DNA of 33,825 nt from an uncultured Lachnospiraceae bacterium (GCA_947631625.1 CANRMA010000023.1:1-33825); one strand, 5' to 3'. Shown: positions 8,110 to 16,997, counted from the stretch's first letter. Notes: a model not told the origin generated them from the letters alone. Numbers and translations are program-made.

Positions 8110-8532
8110 ATGGATTTCGGACAAAACAACCGTCCCGGCCAAATGCCGGGCGGAACAAATAATATGTATGGGGCATACAGATACAACGAACCCGGAAGCG
8201 GTATGGCCAACGCCGCAATGGTTCTTGGAATAATCTCCATAGTCTCAAGCATTACTTTTACGGTATATCCGCCTTTTATTCTGGGCGGAATAGCCATAGT
8301 CCTCGCGCTGCTTTCCAAAGGCAGAAGCCCTAAGCTTCTTAGCAAGGCTAAGACTGGAATAATATGCGCCATAGCAGGTCTTGTATTAAATACTATAATA
8401 GTAACTGCGAGCATAACTCTTTTATTTACCAACCCCGATGTGCGGGATCAGGTAAACAAAACTTTTGAAAAGCAATATGGAATGACCTTTGATGAAATGT
8501 GGAAAGAAATGATGGAGGAGGGCGTACAATGA
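8110..8532 (+). CDS. Small membrane protein, DUF4190-like
   Basis: A 140-aa protein. The first 35 residues are Gly/Asn/Pro-rich and polar (GQNNRPGQMPGG), followed by two hydrophobic segments (about 38-65 and 77-105) joined by a short basic loop (SKGRSPKLLSKAKTG), then an acidic/basic helical tail. This resembles the two-helix DUF4190 arrangement common in Gram-positive bacteria, whose function is unknown. An open frame runs further upstream, but ATG 8110 follows AGGAGG with good spacing and is the best start. The stop codon overlaps the start of the next gene (ATGA), so the pair is translationally coupled. It follows the transglutaminase-like gene by 79 bp with no clear promoter in between. 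Confidence 0.75.
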   Translation: MDFGQNNRPGQMPGGTNNMYGAYRYNEPGSGMANAAMVLGIISIVSSITFTVYPPFILGGIAIVLALLSKGRSPKLLSKAKTGIICAIAGLVLNTIIVTASITLLFTNPDVRDQVNKTFEKQYGMTFDEMWKEMMEEGVQ

Positions 8533-8984
8533 TAAGCGGATATGGACTTAGTTTGAATGAAGATGCGCAGATCATCCGTAATCCCGGAGAATCTACAAGA
8601 AAGCAGGCAGGCCGCGAATCGTCTCCCGCAGAATGTGAGACCTGTAAAAACCGCAAATATCAGGACGGTTCGGACGAAATGGTATCCTTTAAGGCCGCTG
8701 CTCATATATCCCCTGACGCGGCTGCTTCAAGAGTCAGAAGCCACGAGCAGGAGCATGTTTCCAACGCCTACAGGAGCGCGGCTGAGAATAACGGCAAGGT
8801 AGTTTCATGTAACGTAGCGATACATACGTCAGTATGTCCTGAATGCGGACGCACTTTTGTTTCAGGCGGAACTACCTCTACACAGATTAAATATTATAAT
8901 GAAGACAATCCTTACCAGAAAGAATTAAAATCCTCTGACGCCGCCAACAAATATCGGGGCATGAACGTGGATATTGCGTGTTAG
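8529..8984 (+). CDS. Putative small zinc metalloprotease-like protein (HExxH, two CxxC)
   Basis: A 151-aa protein with no signal peptide. It has a CETC pair (about residue 36), an HEQEH motif fitting HExxH (about 80-84, in RSHEQEHVSNAY), and a CPEC pair (about 107-110, in TSVCPECGRTFVSG). HExxH in a helix is the zinc site of many metallopeptidases, and the two CxxC pairs could bind a second, structural metal. Related short proteins are annotated as putative metalloproteases in other bacteria; activity is not proven. ATG 8529 overlaps the previous stop by four bases and has GGAGGAGGG upstream, so it is preferred over in-frame upstream codons. Tight coupling with the membrane protein before it suggests the two act together, perhaps at the membrane. 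Confidence 0.65.
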   Translation: MISGYGLSLNEDAQIIRNPGESTRKQAGRESSPAECETCKNRKYQDGSDEMVSFKAAAHISPDAAASRVRSHEQEHVSNAYRSAAENNGKVVSCNVAIHTSVCPECGRTFVSGGTTSTQIKYYNEDNPYQKELKSSDAANKYRGMNVDIAC

Positions 8985-9029
8985 TCCTAAATTGCCGCAC
9001 ACTGCAAAGGCGGCGGAATGGAGATTTTT

Positions 9030-9761
9030 ATGAACAATTACAATAGATACAAATCATCCGCTGAATTGAAAGCGATAGCAAAAGAACGCCTGTTTGGTAA
9101 GTATGGCACGGTTATTGGGGCAAGCGTATTGGTTTTGGCCATAACATCGTTTATAACATTATTTTCCACGATCTTTATAGATACAAATAAGATTTCCGGA
9201 GTGATCGCCAATTTCATTATAAGCTTTATCATCTCCTTATTTGCGGCCCTGCTTACCTCGGGTGAAAAATATCTGTATCTGAAAGTCGCCTGCGGTCAGC
9301 CCGTAACCATAAGCGATGTATTCTATGGCTTTAAGTTTTATCCTAATAAAGCGGTCATGATACAGCTTTTTATTTCCGCACTGCTTTATTTATTCATGCT
9401 TCCTATGACGATACTTGCCTACATGGTCATGCGCAACCCTGATAACTCACTGCTTATGCTTGGATATTCTCTCTCCATGATACTGTATGGCGTGGCGGCT
9501 ATGATAGTGGAGTTGGTTTATTTCCTGACTTTTTATTTACTTCATGACTTTCCCGGCTACTCTGTTACGGAACTGCTGTCAATGAGCCGCAGACTTATGA
9601 AGGGCAGCAAAGGCAGGCTGTTTTATCTGATGGTAAGCTTCTTTCCTTTGTTTCTTCTGGGCGCGTTGTCGTGCGGAGCCGCTTATTTGTGGATAATTCC
9701 TTATATGAATACCACTATGGCAGAGTTTTTTCTGGATTTAATACAAAACCACAATAAATAA
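9030..9761 (+). CDS. DUF975-like integral membrane protein
   Basis: A 243-aa protein with about five to six hydrophobic segments. It begins with a short polar N-terminus (NRYKSSAELKAIAKERLFGKYG), typical of DUF975 proteins (a glycerophosphoryl diester phosphodiesterase membrane-domain-like family of unknown function). Other family-like traits are a cytoplasmic loop with SRRLMKGSKGRLFYLM late in the chain and a C-terminal membrane helix. Two Met codons are close together. ATG 9030 is better placed relative to GGAG than ATG 9018. It lies 45 bp after the HExxH gene, so it is probably co-transcribed, and it ends at a bidirectional terminator shared with prfB. Confidence 0.75.
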   Translation: MNNYNRYKSSAELKAIAKERLFGKYGTVIGASVLVLAITSFITLFSTIFIDTNKISGVIANFIISFIISLFAALLTSGEKYLYLKVACGQPVTISDVFYGFKFYPNKAVMIQLFISALLYLFMLPMTILAYMVMRNPDNSLLMLGYSLSMILYGVAAMIVELVYFLTFYLLHDFPGYSVTELLSMSRRLMKGSKGRLFYLMVSFFPLFLLGALSCGAAYLWIIPYMNTTMAEFFLDLIQNHNK

Positions 9762-9797
9762 AAAATTAAGTGCCGGCTCAGTTGCCGACACTTTTCC
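9762..9797. terminator. Bidirectional terminator between convergent genes
   Basis: AAGTGCCGGC and GCCGACACTT pair with one mismatch around a short loop. T-rich sequence lies at the right end for the plus strand, and a run of A (T on the minus strand) lies at the left end. The prfB stop codon lies inside the hairpin. Confidence 0.75.
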
Positions 9798-10888
9798 ATT
9801 TAAGATATGCATTTATAAAAGGATCTATCGCTCCGTCCATAACGGCGTCCACATTTCCCGATTCTTCATTGGTTCTGTGATCTTTCACCATAGTGTAGGG
9901 CTGCATTACGTATGAACGTATCTGACTTCCCCAACCTATCTCCTTAACGTCGCCGCGGATATCCGAAAGCTTCTCGGCATTCTCTTCCTGCTTAAGCATA
10001 TACAGCTTGGCTTTCAGCATTTTCATCGCCTTGTCTTTGTTCATATGCTGGCTTCGCTCATTCTGGCACGTTACTACTATTCCCGTAGGAAAATGGGTAA
10101 TTCTTATGGCCGATGAGGTTTTATTGATATGCTGGCCGCCCGCTCCGCTGCTTCGATACGTATCTATACGTATATCCTCGTCTTTTATCTCAACATCCAG
10201 ATCTTCTTCTATATCAGGCATAACGTCCAACGATACAAAAGAAGTCTGCCGTTTGCCCTGAGCGTTAAAAGGCGATATCCGCACAAGCCTGTGCACGCCT
10301 TTTTCGGATTTAAGATAGCCGTAGGCATTGTCTCCGTTGATCTGGAAAGTTACGGATTTGATTCCCGCCTCGTCACCGTCAAGATAATCTATGACCTCCA
10401 GACTGAAGCCCTTGCGTTCCGCCCACCTTGTATACATACGGTAAAGCATGCTGCACCAGTCACAGCTTTCGGTGCCGCCCGCTCCGGCGTTCAATCTTAA
10501 AATGGCGTTGCATTTGTCATATTCGCCGGAAAGCAGCGTACTTATCCTTATATCTTCATATGTTCTTTTAAATTCTTCAAGTTCTGCGCTTATATCCGGA
10601 ACTATCGCAGGATCATTTTCCTCATAGCCTATCTCGATAAGCGTCATAATGTCCTCATATTGGCTTTCAAGACCTTTTATCGTATCGACTATATCTTTCA
10701 GATTCTTGGATTCCCTCATCTTCCGGTTGGATTTTTCAGGATCATCCCAGAAATTCGGCTCCTGCATTTCCATTTCAAGCTCTTCGATCCGCTTTTCCTT
10801 ATTGGCTAAGTCAAAGTGAATCCCTCACTTCCGCTAATGGACTTTCATATGACTGAAGCTCGAACTTCATATTATCTAATTCTACCAC
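9778..10888 (-). CDS. prfB: Peptide chain release factor 2 (programmed +1 frameshift)
   Basis: RF2 ends translation at UGA and UAA. The long frame (10,773-9,778) encodes the body of the protein, with the RF2 anticodon-like tripeptide SPF (VRISPFNAQG) and the GGQ loop (SSGAGGQHINKTSSA) that triggers peptide release. The true start is upstream: GTG 10,888, with AGGTGA 6 nt before it, opens a 25-codon frame (VVELDNMKFELQ and on) that meets TGA at 10,811-10,813. A +1 shift there joins it to LANKEKRIEELEM and gives 369 aa, the normal RF2 length. The interval is therefore not a simple open frame; one base is skipped. It lies downstream of secA, as in many Firmicutes. Confidence 0.95.
10810..10816 (-). 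other. prfB programmed frameshift site CTTTGAC
   Basis: On the minus strand the slippery heptamer CTT TGA C occurs at the end of the short first frame. A Shine-Dalgarno-like AGGGA lies a few bases upstream, as in the well-studied RF2 frameshift. Low RF2 lets the ribosome pause at TGA and shift, so RF2 controls its own synthesis. Confidence 0.95.
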
Positions 10889-10998
10889 TAAACGTCACCT
10901 TCTTTCACATAATTTTATTATAAGGCAATACATGTAATACAAAAACTTTATAAAAAGATCGACTGAACCTATATTTTATTTACGCTGCGTTACTACTA

Positions 10999-13563
10999 TC
11001 ATTTTCTGCCGCAGCACTGTTTATATTTTTTACCTGAACCGCAAGGGCAGGGATCGTTAGGATATATTTTGGCTTCCATACGCTTAACCGGACCCTTAGG
11101 AGCCGAATCGTCTTTGTTGGTGCCCGTTACCTTAGCGACCTGCTCTCTTTCAACCTTCTGCTCAATACGTACATGGAACAGCAGCCTTACGGTCTCTTCT
11201 TTTATATTCTGGGTCATCTCGTCGAACATCTCATAACCGCTTAACTTATACTCTACAAGCGGATCTCTCTGTCCGAACGCCTGTAAGCCCACGCCCTGGC
11301 GAAGCTGATCCATATCGTCTATATGATCCATCCACTTTCTGTCTATGGCTTTTAACAGGATAACGCGCTCTATCTCACGAATTGCTTCCGGCTCAGGGAA
11401 CTCCGCCTCTTTGCTTTCGTAAAGTTTGACCGCCTCTTCTTTTAACTGCTGCTTGAGACTGTTTTTATTATGCTTATTCACTCTCTCAGGCGTAACGGGC
11501 TGAATAGGAACGGTAGGCAAAAGCAGGTTGTTTAACTCATTGAAATCCCAGTCTTCAAAACTGTTATCGTCGCCTATCGCTATATCTATGCAGTTTTCCG
11601 TGATATCCGTAATCATCTTATAAATGGCGTCACGCATACTCTCTCCGTTAAGTACGCGGCGTCTCTCTTCATAAATGATCTCACGCTGCTCGTTCATGAC
11701 CTGATCGTATTCAAGCAGATTTTTTCTTATTCCGAAGTTGTTGTTCTCGATCTTTTTCTGAGCCGATTCTATGGCTTTGGTAAGCGCGCTGTGTTCTATT
11801 TCCTGCCCCTCCGGAATACCTAAGGCATTGAACATGTTGATCATACGCTCAGAGCCGAACAAACGCATCAGATCGTCCTCAAGCGAAATATAAAACTTGG
11901 ATTCTCCGGGATCACCCTGACGTCCGGAACGTCCGCGAAGCTGATTGTCGATACGCCTTGACTCATGACGCTCGGTACCTATTATCTTAAGTCCGCCCGC
12001 GGCTCTCGCCTCATCATCAAGCTTGATATCGGTACCACGGCCCGCCATGTTGGTAGCTATCGTAACGGCCCCATGAATACCCGCGTCCGCAACGATTTCG
12101 GCTTCAAGCTCATGAAACTTGGCATTTAAGACTTTGTGTTCTATACCTCTCTTTTTAAGCATACCGCTTAATTCTTCCGAAGCTTCGATCGTGATAGTGC
12201 CTACCAGGACAGGCTGTCCTTTCTCATGCGCTTCTATTATCGCTTCTATTATAGCGTTAAGCTTCTCTTTTCTTGTCTTATAAACGGCGTCCTGAAGATC
12301 CTGTCTCGCTATCGGTTTATTGGTAGGTATCTCCACAACATCCATACCGTAAATATCGCGGAACTCCTTTTCCTCAGTGAGCGCCGTACCGGTCATACCC
12401 GCTTTTTTCTCAAATTTATTAAAGAAATTCTGGAAAGTGATAGTCGCAAGCGTCTTACTCTCCCTTTTCACCTTGACATGCTCTTTGGCCTCGATAGCCT
12501 GATGCAGTCCGTCCGAATAACGGCGTCCCGGCATAATACGACCGGTAAACTCATCAACTATAAGCACCTGATCGTCTTTTACAACATAATCCTGATCGCG
12601 GAACATAAGATTGTGCGCGCGCAGAGCCAGAATTATATTATGCTGTATCTCAAGATTTTCGGGATCGGCGAGATTATCTATCTGAAAGAATTTCTCGACC
12701 TTGCCTATGCCCTGCAGAGTCAGATTTACTATCTTATCCTTCTCGTTAACTATAAAATCCCCCGTCTCCTCGCGCTCAACTCCCATAATGGCATCCATTT
12801 TGGAAAGCTCCTCCATATCCTCGCCACGTTCAAGCTGTCTGGCCAGAATATCGCAGGCCTCATAAAGCTTGGTGGATTTGCCGCTCTGTCCGGAAATGAT
12901 AAGCGGAGTTCTGGCCTCATCAATAAGGACCGAGTCCACCTCATCAATTATCGCATAGTGCAGTCCTCTTAACACAAGCTGCTCTTTATAAATGACCATA
13001 TTGTCACGCAGATAATCGAACCCCAGTTCGTTATTTGTAACATAGGTTATATCGCAATTATACGCTTCCCGGCGCTCCTCAGGCTTCATACTGTTTAACA
13101 CAACACCGACGGTTAAGCCCAAAAACTCATGAACCTGCCCCATCCACTCGGCATCACGCTTCGCCAGATAATCATTGACCGTTACAACATGCACTCCCTT
13201 GCCCTCAAGCGCATTCAGATACGCCGGCAAAAGACAGGTCTGCGTCTTACCTTCACCTGTTTTCATCTCAGCGATACGGCCCTGATGAAGGATAATTCCG
13301 CCGATAAGCTGAACCCTGTAATGCTCCGTATGAAGAACCCTTCTTGCAGCCTCTCTCACTACCGCATAGGCTTCTACAAGAAGGTCATCCAAAGTCTCCC
13401 CTTCTTGGAGTCTTTTTTTAAATTCCTTGGTTTTATCCTTAAGCTGTTCATCGCTAAGCTGCATCATTGAGTCTCGCAGAGCTTCAATCTTATCCACCAT
13501 ACCGATGATACGTTTTATTTCTCTCTCACTGTGTGTTCCAAATACTTTTTGTACCAGATTCAT
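10999..13563 (-). CDS. secA: Preprotein translocase ATPase SecA
   Basis: An 854-aa motor of the Sec export pathway that pushes unfolded preproteins through SecYEG. Visible landmarks are Walker A ([10 protein letters not shown], about 100-109), the [13 protein letters not shown]alker B region, the second helicase domain with [12 protein letters not shown] and [13 protein letters not shown], and the C-terminal zinc-binding SEC-C tail ([15 protein letters not shown]), which in other bacteria contacts SecB or ribosomes. Length and domain order are normal. TAGGAGC lies before ATG 13,563. A strong promoter lies 180 bp upstream, leaving a leader with a duplicated 22-bp sequence. prfB follows after 110 bp. 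Confidence 0.98.
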   Translation of the reverse strand: MNLVQKVFGTHSEREIKRIIGMVDKIEALRDSMMQLSDEQLKDKTKEFKKRLQEGETLDDLLVEAYAVVREAARRVLHTEHYRVQLIGGIILHQGRIAEMKTGEGKTQTCLLPAYLNALEGKGVHVVTVNDYLAKRDAEWMGQVHEFLGLTVGVVLNSMKPEERREAYNCDITYVTNNELGFDYLRDNMVIYKEQLVLRGLHYAIIDEVDSVLIDEARTPLIISGQSGKSTKLYEACDILARQLERGEDMEELSKMDAIMGVEREETGDFIVNEKDKIVNLTLQGIGKVEKFFQIDNLADPENLEIQHNIILALRAHNLMFRDQDYVVKDDQVLIVDEFTGRIMPGRRYSDGLHQAIEAKEHVKVKRESKTLATITFQNFFNKFEKKAGMTGTALTEEKEFRDIYGMDVVEIPTNKPIARQDLQDAVYKTRKEKLNAIIEAIIEAHEKGQPVLVGTITIEASEELSGMLKKRGIEHKVLNAKFHELEAEIVADAGIHGAVTIATNMAGRGTDIKLDDEARAAGGLKIIGTERHESRRIDNQLRGRSGRQGDPGESKFYISLEDDLMRLFGSERMINMFNALGIPEGQEIEHSALTKAIESAQKKIENNNFGIRKNLLEYDQVMNEQREIIYEERRRVLNGESMRDAIYKMITDITENCIDIAIGDDNSFEDWDFNELNNLLLPTVPIQPVTPERVNKHNKNSLKQQLKEEAVKLYESKEAEFPEPEAIREIERVILLKAIDRKWMDHIDDMDQLRQGVGLQAFGQRDPLVEYKLSGYEMFDEMTQNIKEETVRLLFHVRIEQKVEREQVAKVTGTNKDDSAPKGPVKRMEAKIYPNDPCPCGSGKKYKQCCGRK

Positions 13564-13605
13564 ATTTGCTCCTAACTGAAATTATCTCAAACCTTAATAG
13601 TGAAC

Positions 13606-13687
13606 TACCCATAATTACAGGCAGGCTACATATCATATTCGTAACTGCAGATACTCCGTATAACATACCTATCATTACAGGCAGGCC
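13606..13687 (-). repeat. 22-bp direct repeat pair in the secA leader
   Basis: Two copies (13,606-13,627 and 13,666-13,687), exactly 60 bp apart, share the core ATTACAGGCAGGC and match at 19 of 22 positions. Both lie between the secA promoter and its ribosome binding site, so they are in the mRNA leader. The role is unknown; they might be protein-binding or RNA-structure elements. Confidence 0.75.
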
Positions 13688-13741
13688 AGCTTACGCTTGG
13701 TACGTTAATAAATACCTGCGCTTATAAAAACACTAACAGTA

Positions 13742-13770
13742 ATTGTAACAGATTTTACGTATAAATTCAA
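13742..13770 (-). promoter_or_regulatory. secA promoter
   Basis: On the minus strand TTGAAT (13,765-13,770) and TACAAT (13,742-13,747) are separated by 17 bp. Initiation near 13,735 gives a leader of about 170 nt. Confidence 0.75.
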
Positions 13771-13814
13771 CTATTCAAAATACCGAGTTCCTTAACTATT
13801 TATTAAATTTGAGT

Positions 13815-13886
13815 AAACCAGGCATTTGCAGCAACCCAGACATTTACATTAAACAAGACATTTGCAGCAAACCAGGTATTTGCCAA
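13815..13886. repeat. 18-bp tandem repeat array
   Basis: Four degenerate 18-bp units of the AAACCAGGCATTTGCAGC type lie head to tail between the secA promoter and the lipoprotein promoter. They are non-coding. Confidence 0.85.
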
Positions 13887-13951
13887 ACACTCTTTAAAAC
13901 TTCCTGATTTAGCAATTATCTAAATTCTGCTTTGGTATTTGTGTTTTTTAT

Positions 13952-13980
13952 TTGCTTTTTCCTTATGGAAGTGGTACTAT
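13952..13980 (+). promoter_or_regulatory. Promoter of the small lipoprotein gene
   Basis: TTGCTT (13,952-13,957) and TACTAT (13,975-13,980) with a 17-bp spacer, about 70 bp before ATG 14,050. This is a moderate match to the housekeeping consensus. Confidence 0.5.
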
Positions 13981-14049
13981 TCTTCTGTAATGATATGACC
14001 TATTGACCTATTGAGGAAATGTATTTGATAGAAGGAGGATAAAAGTGTA

Positions 14050-14409
14050 ATGCATAGGATTGTTTCCTTATTCGTCATCGGTATCTTGGTTGTTTCTATG
14101 ATGTGCGCATGTTCCCAACAAGATTTAGAGAATATGACTGTTGGAGAAGGTGACGGGTATGCGACCATAGTATGGGGCGATAAGATATATGTACCATACG
14201 ATGCATTAACCGACGACTATGGTGAGCGTGGAAAGCAAATCGGGATTATAGATGGAGATAAGGACAACAGAGTTTATGAATTAAAAGGATATTCAATTGA
14301 TGAATGGCTTGTAAATGCGTTTCCTCACGATGGGGCTATGTTATTAAAAGAAGTAAATGCCACCGACATACCCGACGGTTGGCAGTCAGAATACGAATGG
14401 AACCAATAA
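14050..14409 (+). CDS. Small lipoprotein of unknown function
   Basis: A 119-aa protein with a lipoprotein signal: a short charged start (MHRIV), a hydrophobic stretch (LFVIGILVVSMM) and a lipobox-like CAC ending at a Cys near residue 21, giving a mature chain of about 99 aa beginning CSQQD. The mature part is acidic and mostly predicted strand, with no motif I recognise. Its C-terminal half (YSIDEWLVNAF, then GAMLLKEVNATDIPDGW) suggests one compact domain. GAAGGAGG lies 9-10 nt before ATG 14,050. A promoter lies just upstream, and ptb follows 150 bp later. No link to butyrate metabolism is evident. Confidence 0.7.
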   Translation: MHRIVSLFVIGILVVSMMCACSQQDLENMTVGEGDGYATIVWGDKIYVPYDALTDDYGERGKQIGIIDGDKDNRVYELKGYSIDEWLVNAFPHDGAMLLKEVNATDIPDGWQSEYEWNQ

Positions 14410-14559
14410 AATAAACCAACCTATCTCAATGTAGTATTTTCACAGTATTTAAGGGGTATTGTAGTCAGCAGGGACACTTTTCCAAAAAGGGATATTTTAA
14501 AAATCTTATTTTTAAATATTAAATTAAAAATAAAACAGAAACGGAGGATCAAAACCAAT

Positions 14560-15471
14560 ATGAGTAAAAGTTTTAATGACTTAATATCAAAAGTATCCGC
14601 ATGCAGCGTCAAAAAAGTCGCTGTTGCAGTCGCTCAGGACAGCGCGGTATTAGAGGCCGTACAGGCTGCCAAAGAGCGTAAGATAGCGGAAGCCATACTT
14701 GTAGGCGATGAAGATAAGATAAAGGAAGTGGCGGCTTCCATAAACATGAAGCTTGACGGCTTCGAGATAATTGATGAAAAAGACAACTATACAGCCGCTC
14801 TTAAGGCAGTAGAACTCGTTCATACCGGCAAGGCCGATATGTATATGAAAGGACTTATCGACACTAAATCATTTTTAAAGAGCGTTCTGGATAAGGAAGT
14901 CGGTTTAAGGACAGGCAAGACCTTATCGCATGTATGCGTATTTGAAGTTGAAGGCATAGATCATCTTTTATTCTTAACGGACGTTGCATTCATGACCTAT
15001 CCCACACTCGAAGACAAGGTACATATAGTTGAAAACACCGTTGAGATATGCCACGCCTGCGGAATACCCAATCCCAAAGTGGCGCCGCTTGCGGCAGTGG
15101 AAGTCGTAAATCCCAAAATGCCCGTAACTTTGGACGCACAGGAGCTTACCAATATGTGCAATGAGGGAAAGATAACAGGCTGCGTAATAGACGGTCCGCT
15201 TTCCTTAGACCTCGCCATCGATCCTGAGGCAGCTAAGCACAAGGGCGCAGAGGACAGAAAAATCGTCGGCGACGCAGACGTGCTTCTTTTCCCCGACATT
15301 CACGCAGGCAACCTTGTATACAAATGCCTTGTTCATACGGCGAAAGTCAAGAACGGAAACATTCTGACAGGTACTAAAGCTCCCGTCATACTTACTTCAC
15401 GCTCCGATGATTTCGAAACCAAAGTTAATTCCATCGCGCTCGGCGCGATCGTGGCTGAGGCTATGTCATAA
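14560..15471 (+). CDS. ptb: Phosphate butyryltransferase
   Basis: A 303-aa enzyme of the phosphate acetyl/butyryltransferase family. It converts butyryl-CoA and phosphate to butyryl-phosphate and CoA, the penultimate step of butyrate formation in one of the two known clostridial routes. Family features are the N-terminal KKVAVAVAQDSAVLEAV strand-helix, the MYMKGLIDTKSFLKSVLD segment, FLTDVAFMTYPTLEDK in the middle, and the C-terminal DVLLFPDIHAGNLVYK segment. The usual family length is about 300 aa. ACGGAGG lies just before ATG 14,560. Its partner buk lies 249 bp downstream, an unusually wide spacing for this pair, with a long palindrome in between. An AT-rich inverted repeat at about 14,508-14,535 precedes the gene. 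Confidence 0.93.
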   Translation: MSKSFNDLISKVSACSVKKVAVAVAQDSAVLEAVQAAKERKIAEAILVGDEDKIKEVAASINMKLDGFEIIDEKDNYTAALKAVELVHTGKADMYMKGLIDTKSFLKSVLDKEVGLRTGKTLSHVCVFEVEGIDHLLFLTDVAFMTYPTLEDKVHIVENTVEICHACGIPNPKVAPLAAVEVVNPKMPVTLDAQELTNMCNEGKITGCVIDGPLSLDLAIDPEAAKHKGAEDRKIVGDADVLLFPDIHAGNLVYKCLVHTAKVKNGNILTGTKAPVILTSRSDDFETKVNSIALGAIVAEAMS

Positions 15472-15487
15472 GTAAAGATGGGCAAGC

Positions 15488-15678
15488 GCGAAACCATGAT
15501 AAACGTTATCGAGATTGTACAAATTTAACAAAACCTTGCAGGCACGCTTGCGCTGCATTGAGCCTTACAGCGGTACTAAGGCTGCAAAATACGCAGCCTA
15601 AGGACCGGTATGCTCATAGCGCCTGCAATGGTGTTTGTTAAATATGTACAATCAATATACGTTGAGAGAGCGTTTCGC
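15488..15678 (+). repeat. 191-bp imperfect palindrome between ptb and buk
   Basis: The interval starts with GCGAAAC and ends with GTTTCGC. Moving inward the arms keep matching: GATTGTAC with GTACAATC, TTTAACAAA with TTTGTTAAA, TTGCAGGC with GCCTGCAA, GAGC with GCTC, and finally a perfect apex stem AGGCTGC (15,579-15,585) and GCAGCCT (15,593-15,599) around a 7-nt loop. The whole segment could fold into one long hairpin, as RNA in a ptb-buk transcript or as DNA. No T-run follows it, so it is not a standard terminator. It could be a miniature mobile element or a structured mRNA element; the sequence alone does not decide. Confidence 0.85.
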
Positions 15679-15720
15679 AATTACCTGGAATATAAATAAT
15701 AAGAAAGGCGGACAAACAAA

Positions 15721-16788
15721 ATGGCTGTAAAAAGTTTGATTATCAATCCGGGGTCTACCTCTACGAAAATAGGCGTGTTTGAGGACGAAACTCTCCTATT
15801 TGAAGAGACTTTGAGACATTCTACTGAAGAAATCGCGCAATATGCATCAATAGTTGACCAGAAAGATTTCAGAAAAAACATAATCATCAACTTATTAAAA
15901 GAGAAAAATTTCGACATCAACTCATTAAATATGGTAGTCGGACGCGGCGGTATGTTAAAGCCGATTCCGGGCGGCACCTATGAAGTAAGCGACGAACTGC
16001 TTGATGATTTAAAGATTGGAAAACAGGGACAGCATGCTTCCAACTTAGGCGGCATACTTGCAAGAGAAATCGCTGATTCCATAGGCGTTCCTTCTTATAT
16101 AGTAGATCCTGTAGTAGTTGACGAGCTTGATCCTGTATCAAGATATTCCGGCGTGCCCGAACTGCCCAGAACCAGCGTCTTCCATGCGCTGAACCAGAAA
16201 GCGGTAGCCAAACGTTATGCCAAAGAGAACGGCAAAGACTACAATTCGCTCAACCTGATAGTGGTACATATGGGCGGCGGAGTTTCCGTAGGCGCGCATA
16301 AAGCCGGCAAAGTAATCGACGTTTTCAACGCCCTTGACGGTGACGGAGCTTTTTCTCCCGAAAGAGCCGGCGCGGTTCCGAGCGGCGCTCTCATCAAAAT
16401 GTGCTTCTCAGGCAAATATACAGAAAAAGAAGTTTATAAGAAATTCGTCGGCAACGGCGGCTTCAACGCATACTGCGGCACCAACGATATGCGCGACGTC
16501 GCTAAAATGGTCGAAAACGGCGACGCCAAAGCCGCAGAGGTTCGCGAAGCCTTTATCACTCAGGTAGCAAAAGATATAGGTTCAATGGCCTGCGTACTGT
16601 GCGGAAAGATCGATCAGATAATCGTAACCGGCGGTATTGCATATGACAAGAGTGTCATTTCCGGTCTGAAAGAGAAAGCCGGTTGGATAGCTCCTATGAC
16701 GATCTATCCCGGCGAAGACGAACTGCTCGCGCTTGTGCAGGGCGGCCTGCGTGTGCTGAACGGTGAAGAGAAGGCTATGGTATACTAA
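15721..16788 (+). CDS. buk: Butyrate kinase
   Basis: A 355-aa enzyme of the ASKHA (acetate/butyrate kinase) superfamily. It transfers phosphate from butyryl-phosphate to ADP, giving butyrate and ATP by substrate-level phosphorylation. Family landmarks are the N-terminal phosphate loop [13 protein letters not shown] (about 7-19), [15 protein letters not shown], the middle [13 protein letters not shown] (about 180-192), and the C-terminal adenine-side [10 protein letters not shown]. Length is normal. AAAGGCGG lies about 11 nt before ATG 15,721. The leader carries the GTTTCGCAATTACCTGG motif, the right end of the long palindrome. It follows ptb and ends at a strong terminator, so ptb and buk probably form one unit. 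Confidence 0.95.
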   Translation: MAVKSLIINPGSTSTKIGVFEDETLLFEETLRHSTEEIAQYASIVDQKDFRKNIIINLLKEKNFDINSLNMVVGRGGMLKPIPGGTYEVSDELLDDLKIGKQGQHASNLGGILAREIADSIGVPSYIVDPVVVDELDPVSRYSGVPELPRTSVFHALNQKAVAKRYAKENGKDYNSLNLIVVHMGGGVSVGAHKAGKVIDVFNALDGDGAFSPERAGAVPSGALIKMCFSGKYTEKEVYKKFVGNGGFNAYCGTNDMRDVAKMVENGDAKAAEVREAFITQVAKDIGSMACVLCGKIDQIIVTGGIAYDKSVISGLKEKAGWIAPMTIYPGEDELLALVQGGLRVLNGEEKAMVY

Positions 16789-16818
16789 AAGTGGTTTCAG
16801 AAACGGTTTCAAAAGTTG

Positions 16819-16857
16819 GAGGGCAGAATCATTTTTCCGGTTCTGCCCTCTGTTTTA
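16819..16857 (+). terminator. Intrinsic terminator after buk
   Basis: A perfect 10-bp stem, GAGGGCAGAA (16,819-16,828) with TTCTGCCCTC (16,841-16,850), followed by TGTTTT. Confidence 0.92.
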
Positions 16858-16885
16858 TTATAATGCAGATTATTGACAGGGTTGG

Positions 16886-16927
16886 GAAAACTGCCGCCCC
16901 TCATAATTCAGGTAAAAATTATCCGCA
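16886..16927. repeat. 42-bp direct repeat, left copy
   Basis: Identical over 42 bp to 19,185-19,226, with mismatches immediately outside on both sides. Read on the minus strand it encodes DNFYLNYEGRQF, the C-terminal end of the polysaccharide deacetylase, so this copy is a detached duplicate of that gene's 3' end. Continuing in frame past the repeat here would add SQPCQ and a stop codon. Confidence 0.97.
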
Positions 16928-16928
16928 G

Positions 16929-16997
16929 TAATTTAAAATTATCTGCCCAACTAATTTTAAGTCATCTGCACAACTAATTTTAAATCATCTGCATATA
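16929..16997. repeat. 23-bp tandem repeats at the left edge of the islet
   Basis: Three units of exactly 23 bp (16,929-16,951, 16,952-16,974, 16,975-16,997) with the pattern TAATTTTAAATCATCTGCAC. The core AAAATTATCYGC also occurs at the end of the adjoining 42-bp repeat, so the array may have grown from that end. Confidence 0.85.

Larger units (their letters stand above)
13564..14049. other. Intergenic region between secA and the lipoprotein gene
   Basis: A 486-bp gap between divergent genes. It holds the secA promoter (minus), the lipoprotein promoter (plus), a duplicated 22-bp sequence in the secA leader and an 18-bp tandem array between the two promoters. I see no convincing gene in it. 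Confidence 0.7.

Noticed and set aside
10811..10813. Stop codon suggesting a truncated or broken prfB
   Set aside because: It is part of the conserved CTTTGAC frameshift site, so the gene is intact.
12226..12972. 248-aa open frame on the plus strand
   Set aside because: It lies entirely antisense to secA, whose motifs are intact, and has no ribosome binding site or recognisable motif. It is a shadow frame.
15488..15678. Intrinsic terminator between ptb and buk
   Set aside because: The stem is far longer than usual, has internal mismatches, and no T-run follows it on the plus strand.
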